A DNA stretch of 64,000 nt from the NCBI GenBank assembly GCA_031292175.1, contig JARLHQ010000032.1, positions 1-64,000 on the forward strand. Reading direction: 5' to 3'. Origin of the DNA: Humidesulfovibrio sp. (GTDB taxonomy: Bacteria; Desulfobacterota; Desulfovibrionia; Desulfovibrionales; Desulfovibrionaceae). The position numbers were made by a program, and so were the translations under genes. The notes under the pieces were generated by a model. It saw only the letters and a list, made by a program, of their open reading frames with translations, did not search any database and was not told the origin of the DNA. Each line of letters starts with the position of its first letter. Within the stretch, counting starts at the first letter, position 1. This document shows positions 9,097 to 18,273 of this stretch, in pieces.

Positions 9097-9162
9097 GAGA
9101 TCCTCCTTGTGCGGGGATGTTCCCGCCGAATGTCCGAATATCGTGGCCGAAACCTGGACGGG

Positions 9163-9190
9163 AAGATACGCCTTCCCATGCAATCGTCAA
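9163..9190 (-). promoter_or_regulatory. Sigma-70-type promoter candidate for the glycine-zipper gene
   Basis: On the minus strand TTGACG (9190-9185) and TATCTT (9168-9163) are separated by 16 bases, about 65 bases before the start codon at 9096. Confidence 0.5.
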
Positions 9191-9342
9191 GACGCGGTGC
9201 CTCTGGATAGGTTTTAGCAAACTTCGCGCCAAATTCGCGGATGAGTAATGGCAAGGCCTTGCGGCGGGCGTCCGCCAGAGCCGGGCAAGGCCTGTGCGCA
9301 AAAGTTGCGCAAAACGGTCGGGGGCTTGCGCGGCGCGAGCGT

Positions 9343-9870
9343 TCAGCCCTTGGCCGGGCCGGGTTTTTCCAGAAACACCAGGGTCATCTCCGGGGTCATC
9401 TCCAGGCTGCGCACGGGCAGGTAGCCGTGGCGTTCGTACAGGCGCAGGTTGCCCAGGCTGCGCGCGCCGGTGAAGAGGGCGTAGCGCTCCGCCGTGGGAA
9501 AGTGCGCCTCGATGGCCTGAAGCAGGGCTCCGCCCAGACCCTGGCGCTGGTGTTCCGGGTGCACGACGAGCCGTCCGATCTGGCACGCGCCGTGGCTTAA
9601 GCCCGCGCGCACGGAACCGACGATGGGCAGCACGCCGGGCACCGGCAACTCCTCCGTCGGCAGGCTTTCGGCCTGGCCTGGCGCAAGCCGGGGCAGGGCC
9701 TTCAGGATGGTGAGCCGCGCGAACTCGGCCTCCAGGGCCTCCAGGGGCTGGGTCAGGGGCGGCAGGTTCCAGTCGTTGTAGAGCAGGGCCTCAGACTGGT
9801 AGGCTAGGCGCTGCAGGGCCAGAATGGCCGGGGCGTCGGCGCGGACGGCGGGAAGGATGTCGTATTCCAT
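9343..9870 (-). CDS. GNAT N-acetyltransferase
   Basis: A 175-residue GNAT protein with the acetyl-CoA binding motif RLVVHPEHQRQGLGGALL (about residues 104-121) and the following ERYALFTG and LRLYERHGYL segments typical of the fold. The substrate is unknown. ATG 9870 is used. ATG 9882 is in frame, but it sits almost against the terminator of the upstream malic enzyme gene and has no ribosome binding site. It probably depends on readthrough or a weak local promoter. Confidence 0.82.
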   Translation of the reverse strand: MEYDILPAVRADAPAILALQRLAYQSEALLYNDWNLPPLTQPLEALEAEFARLTILKALPRLAPGQAESLPTEELPVPGVLPIVGSVRAGLSHGACQIGRLVVHPEHQRQGLGGALLQAIEAHFPTAERYALFTGARSLGNLRLYERHGYLPVRSLEMTPEMTLVFLEKPGPAKG

Positions 9871-9887
9871 GAGGACCACCATGCGTT

Positions 9888-9917
9888 AAAAAAGGCCCGG
9901 AGTCACCTCCGGGCCTT
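9888..9917 (-). terminator. Intrinsic terminator of the malic enzyme gene
   Basis: An 11-base stem (9892-9902 with 9907-9917) with a four-base loop is followed on the minus strand by six T. The stem sequence is identical to that of 8606-8631. Confidence 0.9.
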
Positions 9918-9940
9918 GGGGGGCGTGCGTGCCGCGAGCC

Positions 9941-11257
<1,317 letters not shown>

Positions 11258-11385
11258 AGGGGTCTCCCTGTGATAAAGGTTGGTCCGGGGTTGTGCCGAC
11301 ACCGGCACTACCTCAAAGTTTAGAATGCTGCCTGCGGCGCGTCAAGAGGCGTGTGGCGGCCGCTTGACCGTTCTCTGGAGAGGCG

Positions 11386-12171
11386 ATGCCGACAGATAAG
11401 CTCCGGGTGGTCCTTTTCCGCCCGAAATATTCGGAAAACGTGGGCTCCGTGGCCCGCGCCATGCTCAATATGGGGACCAGCGCCCTCTTCCTGGTGGACC
11501 CGCAGGGCTACGATCTGGAGCGGGCCGCCCCGCTGGCCACCACCCACGCGCGGCACATCCTGGAGGCCGCGCGCATCGTTCCCACGCTGGAGGCCGCCCT
11601 GGCTGGGACCGCCTTGGCGCTTGGCACCACGGCCCGCGCTGGCGGCTGGCGCAAGGGCCTTTTGACCCCGGCCAAGGCCGCGCCGGAGGTATTCGGCCGG
11701 CTGCGGGACGGGGGCGAGGCCGCTCTCGTCTTCGGCCCGGAGGACCGCGGGTTGACCAATGCGGAGACCAGCCTCTGCGATCAGCTGGTGATGATTCCGG
11801 CGCACCCGGACTGCACGTCGCTGAATCTTTCCCAGGCCGTGCTCATCCTTTTGTACGAGTGCTTCCAGTATTCCCTCACAAGACCCTTCGAACCCAAGGG
11901 ACCACCCACGGAGCGCGAGGCCACCTTCGAGGAGCGCCAGGCGCTTTTCACCAACATGCAGGAGGCGCTTTCGGCCATCGACTTCCTGAAGGAGCAGAAC
12001 ACGGAGTACTGGATGATGCCTGTGCGGCGTTTCTTTTCGCGCTTTCGGCTACGCAAGAACGAGTTCAATCTGCTTATGGGTATTTGCCGGCAGGTGCGTG
12101 GCGTGGCCGCCAGAGCCGCGAGGGAAGATGCCGAAGATACGCACGGAAGCGTTGATTTTTCCGTGAAATAG
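11386..12171 (+). CDS. RNA 2'-O-methyltransferase, TrmJ/SpoU family
   Basis: A 261-residue SPOUT-fold methyltransferase. TrmJ methylates the ribose of residue 32 in tRNA. The N-terminal motif 1 is RPKYSENVGSVARAMLNMG (about residues 12-30). Motif 2 is ALVFGPEDRGLTN (about 113-125) and motif 3 is IPAHPDCTSLNLSQAVLILLYE (about 138-159), which together form the trefoil knot that binds S-adenosylmethionine. A C-terminal helical extension of about 90 residues matches TrmJ rather than TrmH or TrmL. GGAGAGG precedes the ATG. It is divergent from malic enzyme. Confidence 0.88.
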   Translation: MPTDKLRVVLFRPKYSENVGSVARAMLNMGTSALFLVDPQGYDLERAAPLATTHARHILEAARIVPTLEAALAGTALALGTTARAGGWRKGLLTPAKAAPEVFGRLRDGGEAALVFGPEDRGLTNAETSLCDQLVMIPAHPDCTSLNLSQAVLILLYECFQYSLTRPFEPKGPPTEREATFEERQALFTNMQEALSAIDFLKEQNTEYWMMPVRRFFSRFRLRKNEFNLLMGICRQVRGVAARAAREDAEDTHGSVDFSVK

Positions 12172-12232
12172 GTCATGGTGCAATCGATACCGCAACACAG
12201 GAGATTCGGCCTCGTCTGACCCCCGGAACGCC

Positions 12233-13540
12233 ATGTCTGAATCGCACACCCAATCCCCCCGGCGCCCCGGCCTCACTTGGCTGGCTACCGCCGCCCCGAA
12301 ACGCCTGTGCCGGGTGTTTTGCCTTATGGTGTGCTGTCTCGCGCTGCTGGGCTCGTCCGCGCGCGCGGCGGTGGCGGGCCACACGCTGGTGTTCGGCATG
12401 TCCGCCGCCTTCAGCGGTCCGGCACGCAGTCTGGGCATGGAATACCAGCGGGGGATCATGGCCGCCTTCACGCACGTCAACGACCACGGCGGGGCTGGCG
12501 GCTGGCGGCTGGCCCTGTCCCTACGCGACGACGGCTACGGCCCGGCGGCGGCCTTGAACAACACCATCGGTTTTGTGGAGCAGGAGCGAGTGTTCGCGCT
12601 GCTGGGCTACGTGGGCACACCCACCACGGCGCGTGTGCTGCCGCTGCTCAAGTACTACGAGGCCTCCGACATGGCCCTGCTTTTCCCCCTCACCGGGGCG
12701 GACATGCTGCGTGATCGCTCCTACGACGACTGCGTGTTCAACCTCCGGGGCTCGTACATTGATGAGACCAGAACCCTTGTGGAGGCCCTGCTGGCCACCG
12801 GGCGCAAGCACATCGCCGTATTCCACCAGTCCGACGTCTACGGGCGCAACGGCTGGGACGGTGTGCGGCGCGCTCTGGCCGCGCACGGCCTCGCCATGGT
12901 CGCCGAGGCCACCTACGGCCGAGGAGCTCATTTTTCCGAGGACTTCCAGCGTGAGGTGGGCATTCTCCTTCTGGGCAACCCGGACGCCATCATCACCGTG
13001 GGCACGGCTCCGGCCTGCGCCGCCTTCGTGCGCGACCTGCGCGGGGCCGGTTTCGCAAACCTTGTGGCCACCCTGTCCTTCGCCGATGCTGACAACATGG
13101 CCAGATTTTTGCGGGCCCAGGCGCGCGTCACCGGCAGGGACTACCTGAGCGGGATCGTGTTCTCCCAAGTGGTGCCCTGCTATGAGGACAAAAGCCTGCC
13201 AGCCGTGCGCCTATACCAGCAGTCCATGGCCCGGCTGCGCGGGCCCCGGCCGCCCCAGCTCGCGCCAGATGAATACATTCCGCAGCGCTACAGCTTCGTG
13301 AGCTTTGAGGGCTTTCTAGCCGGTTTGGCCCTGGCCAAAGTGGTAAAGCACCTGGGCGGCGACCCCACGCGCGAGCGGCTGCGGGCCATATTTGAGAAGA
13401 TACGGCCCGTGGACCTGGGCCTGCGGGAAAAGGTCGACCTGCGCCCCGGCATCAGGCAGGGCCTCCGACGGACCTATCTCACCGTCTATCGCAACGGCCA
13501 CTTCATCGGCGTGGACAACCTGAAGGCGGTGGCGCGTTGA
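12233..13540 (+). CDS. Periplasmic ligand-binding protein (Peripla_BP_6 type) paired with a sensor
   Basis: A 435-residue exported protein of the branched-chain-amino-acid/amide receptor fold. A long N-region precedes a hydrophobic signal near residues 28-45. The body starts with TLVFGMSAAFSGPARSLG, the ligand-loop pattern of LivK/AmiC proteins, and continues with LALLGYVGTPTT-like and DVYGRNGWDGV segments. No permease or ATPase is next to it. Its stop overlaps the TTG start of the GGDEF-EAL protein, which points to a sensory role (a ligand receptor for that protein) rather than transport. Ligand unknown. Confidence 0.75.
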   Translation: MSESHTQSPRRPGLTWLATAAPKRLCRVFCLMVCCLALLGSSARAAVAGHTLVFGMSAAFSGPARSLGMEYQRGIMAAFTHVNDHGGAGGWRLALSLRDDGYGPAAALNNTIGFVEQERVFALLGYVGTPTTARVLPLLKYYEASDMALLFPLTGADMLRDRSYDDCVFNLRGSYIDETRTLVEALLATGRKHIAVFHQSDVYGRNGWDGVRRALAAHGLAMVAEATYGRGAHFSEDFQREVGILLLGNPDAIITVGTAPACAAFVRDLRGAGFANLVATLSFADADNMARFLRAQARVTGRDYLSGIVFSQVVPCYEDKSLPAVRLYQQSMARLRGPRPPQLAPDEYIPQRYSFVSFEGFLAGLALAKVVKHLGGDPTRERLRAIFEKIRPVDLGLREKVDLRPGIRQGLRRTYLTVYRNGHFIGVDNLKAVAR

Positions 13541-16515
13541 GGTCCAAACTGCTGGCCCGGCTGTTGCTCTTCACCATGACGGCTTTCGCCCTCATGGCCG
13601 CGGCCACCTCGTACCTGTCCGCCCGGGAACTCAAGACCATGCTGGAGAGCGAGTACAAGGCCAGGGCCCTGGCCATCGCCCGCAGCATCGCCGACGGCAG
13701 CACCGAGCTGCTCCTGCTCCAGAACGCGGGCAGCATCCAGGCGGCCATCGACCAGCACCAGGAGATGGGCGACCTCTCCTACATCCTGGTGGTGAATTCG
13801 CACGGCGACATCGTGGCCCACACCTTCACCCCCGAGGTGCCGAAGGTCGTGCGGAAAGTCATCGCCGAGGACCGCTCCGCCTCCGGCGCGGGGCCGGACA
13901 TCCGCACCCTGCGCCTGGACGACGGGCGCGAGGTCATTCATGTGGCGCAGCCCGTGCTGGGCGGTCGGGGCGGCTACGTGCACATCGGCATGGACACGGC
14001 ACCCATCCGCATGGCCGCGACCCGAGCCATCTGGCGTCAATTGAGCCTCACCATGGCGGCCCTCGCCCTCTGCGCCACGCTGGCCTATTTCTTCATGCGC
14101 GGCATCACCGGCCGGCTGGACTCCCTGGCGCGGTATGCGCAACAGGTGGCGGCCCACGACTTTTCCTCCACCTGCGACGTGCGTTCCGACGACGAGATCG
14201 GCGCCCTGGCCGAATCCATGCGCAGCATGGCCGGAGACATCGCCGGGCATGTGACCCAGCTGGAAGGCTTCATGGCCGGCGCCACCCTGGAGCTCAAGGA
14301 CGCCCTGGGCTCGCTTTCGGCCATCGTGGGCAATATCGCCGATGGCCTGCTGGTGGTCCAGAACGGGCGCATCCTGCGTCACAACCCGGCGCTTTTGCGC
14401 ATGTTTGGCTTGCCGGAGCAGGACCACACGGGACAGAGCTGCGAGGACGTCCTCGGGGGCCAGGTGTGCCAGGCCGCCAGTGCGCCTGCAGGCACATCCG
14501 CCCAGCCGAGTCTTGTGGAGGTGCTGGCCACGCGCGGCGACGGGCAGGGTTTTTCGGTGGAGATCACCGTGGCCGGCGTGCCTCTGACCGGTGGCGTGGC
14601 CAACGTCTGCATTCTGCGCGACATCACCGCCACCAAGCAGCTGGAGTTGGAGCGCGAGGAATCGCGGGCGCTTCTGGAGCGCATGGTGGCCGAACGCACC
14701 CGCGAGCTTTCCCGCGCCAACACCCAGCTCAAGATCGAGGTGGCCGAACGCAAGGTGGTGGGCGACGCCCTGCGCCGCGCGGAGGCCAAGTTCCGAGGTA
14801 TCTTCGAGAACGCCGTGGAGGGCATCTTCCAGTTCTCTCCCGAGGGGCGGTACCTCTCCGCCAATCCCGCCATGGCGGGCATCTTCGGCTACGACTCGCC
14901 GGAACAGCTGGTGGAGGCCCTCTCGAGCAAGAGCCCTTACCTGGAGGCCGAGCGCCGCGTGGCGTTTTTGGAACTCATGGAGGAGCAGGGCCAGGTGCAG
15001 AGCTTCGAATCCCAGGCCAGGCGCAAGAGCGGCCGCATCATCTGGATAAGCGAGAATGCCCGCAAAGTGGTGGATTCGGCAGGAAAGACGTTGCACTACG
15101 AGGGCTTCGTGGAAGACGTGACCCTGCGCAAGGAGGCCGAGAGCCGCCTGGTGCATCAGGCCTTCCATGACCCCCTGACCGGTCTGCCCAACAGACTCTT
15201 GTTTCTGGACCACCTGCGCATGGCCATGGAGCGCGCCCGCCGCCGCTCGGATTTCCGATTCGCCGTCCTGTACATGGACCTGGACCGTTTCAAGATCATC
15301 AACGACAGCCTGGGCCACGACGTGGGCGACCGGCTGCTGCGCCACGTGAGCGACGCGCTGGTGGCCTGCGGCCGCAGCACGGACACCGTGGCCCGCTTCG
15401 GCGGCGACGAGTTCGCAATCCTGCTGGAGGATCTGACCGCCCCGCGCGACGCCATCCGCTTTTCGCGCCGGGTGCTGGACGAGATCTCCAAGCCCCTGAG
15501 GCTGGCCGGGCGCGAGGTCACCACCTCCGGCAGCCTCGGCATTGTGCTGCACACGGGGGCCTATGAACGGCCCGAGGCCCTGCTGCGCGACGCGGATACG
15601 GCCATGTACCACGCCAAGGCCCTGGGGAAGGGCCGCTTCAAGGTGTTCAACACGCGCATGCATCACCAGGCCCAGGAACTCATGGAGATGGAGATCGAGC
15701 TGCGCCGAGCGGTGGGGCAGGGCGGCTTGTCACTGGTGTACCAGCCCATCGTGGACATCCGCGAGCGTCGGCTGGTCGGGTTCGAGACCCTGGTGCGCTG
15801 GCGGCGCGACAACGGACGTGACATTCCGCCCGTGGAGTTCATCCCCCTGGCCGAGGAGACCGGCATCATCTATCCCCTGGACCATTGGGTGTTCGCGCAG
15901 GCCTGTTGCGCGGCCAAGATCTTCAGCCAAGCCCTCCCGGAAGTCCCGGGCGCGGAGCGGCGGGGACTGGTGGTCAACGTCAACATGTCGGCCAAGCACT
16001 TCCGCACCCCGCTTCTGGTGAGCCAGCTGGAGCAGACCATGCGTGAATGCGGGGTGCCTGCGCAGGCCCTTTCCCTGGAGATCACGGAGAGCGTGCTTTT
16101 CGACAACGTGCAGAGCGCCCGGGAGATCGCCGCCAAGCTGCGCGATCTGGGCCTCGGCCTGTGCATCGACGACTTCGGCACCGGCTACTCGTCCCTGTCT
16201 TACATCCAGCGTTTCAGTGTTGACGCCATCAAGATCGACCGGGGCTTCGTGGCCGGATTGGCCGCCGAGACGGCCGATCCCGGCAGTGAGGCCATCGTGC
16301 GCACCATCGTGACCCTGGCCGCGGGCCTGGGTCTCAAGGTGGTCGCCGAGGGCGTGGAGACCCGGGAGCAGCTGGCATACCTGCTGGAACTGGGCTGCCG
16401 CTACGCCCAGGGCTATTTGTTCGCCGAGCCCCTCACCCAGGAAGCGGCCCTGGCTCTCATCAACGCCGGAGCGGCCGCCAACTGGCCGGGCTATCCGGAA
16501 CCGGGGCGCGCCTAG
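13537..16515 (+). CDS. Membrane PAS-GGDEF-EAL cyclic-di-GMP sensor protein
   Basis: A 992-residue inner-membrane signalling protein. TM1 lies at about 7-27, a periplasmic sensor at 28-165, TM2 at 166-187, HAMP at 188-240, a PAS region at about 255-370, a coiled coil near 375-410 and a second PAS at 410-540. The GGDEF domain (about 545-710) has an intact RFGGDEF, with RSTD five residues before it, the usual product-inhibition site. The EAL domain (about 725-975) reads ETLVRW where EALVRW is usual, but keeps DDFGTGYSSL, KIDRGFV and VAEGVETREQ. Both diguanylate cyclase and phosphodiesterase activity are possible. The start is TTG 13537, sharing TTGA with the stop of the binding protein; a later in-frame ATG would cut into TM1. 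Confidence 0.88.
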   Translation: MRSKLLARLLLFTMTAFALMAAATSYLSARELKTMLESEYKARALAIARSIADGSTELLLLQNAGSIQAAIDQHQEMGDLSYILVVNSHGDIVAHTFTPEVPKVVRKVIAEDRSASGAGPDIRTLRLDDGREVIHVAQPVLGGRGGYVHIGMDTAPIRMAATRAIWRQLSLTMAALALCATLAYFFMRGITGRLDSLARYAQQVAAHDFSSTCDVRSDDEIGALAESMRSMAGDIAGHVTQLEGFMAGATLELKDALGSLSAIVGNIADGLLVVQNGRILRHNPALLRMFGLPEQDHTGQSCEDVLGGQVCQAASAPAGTSAQPSLVEVLATRGDGQGFSVEITVAGVPLTGGVANVCILRDITATKQLELEREESRALLERMVAERTRELSRANTQLKIEVAERKVVGDALRRAEAKFRGIFENAVEGIFQFSPEGRYLSANPAMAGIFGYDSPEQLVEALSSKSPYLEAERRVAFLELMEEQGQVQSFESQARRKSGRIIWISENARKVVDSAGKTLHYEGFVEDVTLRKEAESRLVHQAFHDPLTGLPNRLLFLDHLRMAMERARRRSDFRFAVLYMDLDRFKIINDSLGHDVGDRLLRHVSDALVACGRSTDTVARFGGDEFAILLEDLTAPRDAIRFSRRVLDEISKPLRLAGREVTTSGSLGIVLHTGAYERPEALLRDADTAMYHAKALGKGRFKVFNTRMHHQAQELMEMEIELRRAVGQGGLSLVYQPIVDIRERRLVGFETLVRWRRDNGRDIPPVEFIPLAEETGIIYPLDHWVFAQACCAAKIFSQALPEVPGAERRGLVVNVNMSAKHFRTPLLVSQLEQTMRECGVPAQALSLEITESVLFDNVQSAREIAAKLRDLGLGLCIDDFGTGYSSLSYIQRFSVDAIKIDRGFVAGLAAETADPGSEAIVRTIVTLAAGLGLKVVAEGVETREQLAYLLELGCRYAQGYLFAEPLTQEAALALINAGAAANWPGYPEPGRA

Positions 16516-16534
16516 CCCTTTTCCGGCGCGTGGA

Positions 16535-16574
16535 ACTGGTGTAACCAGAAAACGTCAATCGGGCGCACACCAGT
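16535..16574. promoter_or_regulatory. Inverted repeat upstream of the first TPR gene
   Basis: ACTGGTGT (16535-16542) and ACACCAGT (16567-16574) form 8-base arms separated by 24 bases, immediately upstream of the start codon at 16589. It could be an operator or an mRNA stem; no protein is implied. Confidence 0.3.
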
Positions 16575-16588
16575 CAAGGCAGGTTAGC

Positions 16589-17365
16589 ATGAGCAGCAGT
16601 CCCACGCCCCCGAGTCCCGCACGGGACCGCATCAGCGGCGTTTTTTCCCAGAAGAAAATCTCCAAGATCGGCACGGGCACCACCGCCCGCAAGACTGAAA
16701 TCGTGGCATATTTTCTCGTCGAGGAGTGCGAGGGCGATGTGCTGGTGGTGCAAGCCCTCAACGCCAGCGACGAACCCTTCGGCCCCAAAACCGAGATCAC
16801 CCACGAGGATCTGCTGGCGAAATTCTTGCCCGAGCCGCAGAAAAGCTTGGCCCGCACCATGGCCGCGCTCTCGCCGCAGGAGTTGGAGATCCAGAAGGCC
16901 ATTGCGCGCGGCGACAAGTTTCGCAAGCGCGGCGAGAGCTTCACCGCCGAGTTCGAGTACAAGAAGGCCCTGCAGCTCGACATGAGCAACGTGCGCGCCA
17001 ACTTCGGCATCGGTCTGTGCTACATTGACCGGGGCGAACGCGAGAAGGCCCAGGAGGTCTTCGGGCGCCTGGTGCAACTGGACGCGGCCTTCGAGGACGA
17101 GCACAAGCACCTGTTCAACGAGTTCGGCATCAGCCTGCGCAAGGCGGGCATGCAGAACGAGGCCATGGACTACTACCGCCGCGCCCTGGAGCTTTCCCCC
17201 GGCGACGAGAATCTGCACTACAACATGGCCCGGGCGGCCCTGGACAAGGGCGAGCCCAAGACCGCGGCCCAGCATCTCCTGGCCTGTCTCAAACTCAATC
17301 CGGAGCACGACGAGGCCAAACAATTCGTGGACTATTTGCGGCGCAAAAAAAATGCGGAAGGTTAG
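16589..17365 (+). CDS. TPR protein with N-terminal GVFS/IGTGTTARKT motif, paralog 1
   Basis: A 258-residue soluble protein without a signal peptide. The N-terminal ~100 residues carry a motif also present in the next gene: SGVFSQKK near residue 16 and IGTGTTARKT near 28, followed by a short beta-rich region. The C-terminal half has about four TPR units (EFEYKKALQLD; ANFGIGLCYIDRGEREKAQEV; EAMDYYRRALELSPGDENLHYNMARAAL), typical of a protein-interaction scaffold. No enzymatic motif is visible. It is followed 116 bases later by its paralog. The function is unknown. Confidence 0.75.
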   Translation: MSSSPTPPSPARDRISGVFSQKKISKIGTGTTARKTEIVAYFLVEECEGDVLVVQALNASDEPFGPKTEITHEDLLAKFLPEPQKSLARTMAALSPQELEIQKAIARGDKFRKRGESFTAEFEYKKALQLDMSNVRANFGIGLCYIDRGEREKAQEVFGRLVQLDAAFEDEHKHLFNEFGISLRKAGMQNEAMDYYRRALELSPGDENLHYNMARAALDKGEPKTAAQHLLACLKLNPEHDEAKQFVDYLRRKKNAEG

Positions 17366-17437
17366 GCCGAAACTGGAATTTTCGCCGGAGCACCCGGTAG
17401 CCTGCCAGCAAAGTGCGTAAGAACTACGGAACAAAGC

Positions 17438-17466
17438 TTGCCTGCACCCCCGACGCGGACTATTCT
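17438..17466 (+). promoter_or_regulatory. Promoter candidate for the second TPR gene and cbiA
   Basis: TTGCCT (17438-17443) and TATTCT (17461-17466) are 17 bases apart. Transcription would begin near 17473, too close to ATG 17482 for a leader but suitable for ATG 17509. Confidence 0.35.
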
Positions 17467-17508
17467 AGTATGGTCTGAGGAATGTCAGCGTCAGGGAAGG
17501 GCAAGGCG

Positions 17509-18273
17509 ATGGACCGCGAATATCCAATCCAACAAATTTGCGGCGTATTTTCGCAAAAGATCGTGTCCACCATCGGCACTGGGACCACTGCGCGCAAGAC
17601 TGAGGCCTTGGCGTATTTCTTTGTCCAGGAGGATGAGGCCGGGAATATTACCGCGCAGGCCCTGGGGCAGGACAATGAACTTCTCGGCAAGGAGGCCCCG
17701 GTTACCCGTGAGCAACTCCTGGAGCGCTTTCTGCCCGATCCGCAGCGTTCCATAGAATATGCCAAGTTCCGCGTGGTCCGGCAGCAGACCGTGCAGAAGG
17801 CCGTGGCCCGCGGCGACAAGTTCCTGAAGCACGGCGCGCACTATTCGGCGGAGTTCGAGTACAATAAGGCCCTGGCCCTGGAAGAGGAAAACGTGCGCGC
17901 CAATTTCGGCATCGGCCTGTGTTATATCGCCCGCGGAGAGCGGGACAAGGCGCGCGAAGTCTTCGACCGTCTGGTGGGCATTGAAGCGGCCTTTGAACAG
18001 GAGCACAAGCATCTGTTCAACGAGTTCGGCATCCGCCTGCGCATGTCCGGCATGTACGACGAGGCGCTGGCCTATTATTCCCGCGCCCTGGGCCTTTGCC
18101 CGGAGGACGAGAACCTGCATTACAACATGGCCCGCGCCGCCTTCGGCCAGGGCGAGGGCAGCCTCACCGTGCAGCATCTGGACAATTGCCTGCGGCTCAA
18201 TCCCGTCCATCAGGAAGCCCTGCAGTTCCTGTCCTTCCTTGTCAAACACCTGCCCAAGGAGTCTTCCGCGTGA
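17509..18273 (+). CDS. TPR protein with N-terminal GVFS/IGTGTTARKT motif, paralog 2
   Basis: A 254-residue paralog of the preceding protein with the same architecture. The N-terminal block is CGVFSQKIVSTIGTGTTARKT (first 20 residues conserved in pattern). The TPR array includes EFEYNKALALE, NVRANFGIGLCYIARGERDKA and EDENLHYNMARAAF. Between the two proteins the segment EHKHLFNEFGI is identical, which indicates tandem duplication. ATG 17509 is preferred over ATG 17482 because AGGGAAGGGCAAGG precedes it and it fits the promoter candidate; 17482 would add nine residues. Its TGA overlaps the GTG of cbiA by four bases, so it is translationally coupled to cobamide synthesis. No function can be assigned. 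Confidence 0.75.
   Translation: MDREYPIQQICGVFSQKIVSTIGTGTTARKTEALAYFFVQEDEAGNITAQALGQDNELLGKEAPVTREQLLERFLPDPQRSIEYAKFRVVRQQTVQKAVARGDKFLKHGAHYSAEFEYNKALALEEENVRANFGIGLCYIARGERDKAREVFDRLVGIEAAFEQEHKHLFNEFGIRLRMSGMYDEALAYYSRALGLCPEDENLHYNMARAAFGQGEGSLTVQHLDNCLRLNPVHQEALQFLSFLVKHLPKESSA

Noticed and set aside
13486-15666. Long minus-strand open frame (726 codons)
   Set aside because: It is antisense to the PAS-GGDEF-EAL gene, whose domains are clear, and has shadow-frame composition.
18100-18270. Cobalamin riboswitch before cbiA
   Set aside because: cbiA overlaps the TPR coding sequence, so there is no leader for a riboswitch and no B12-box is visible.
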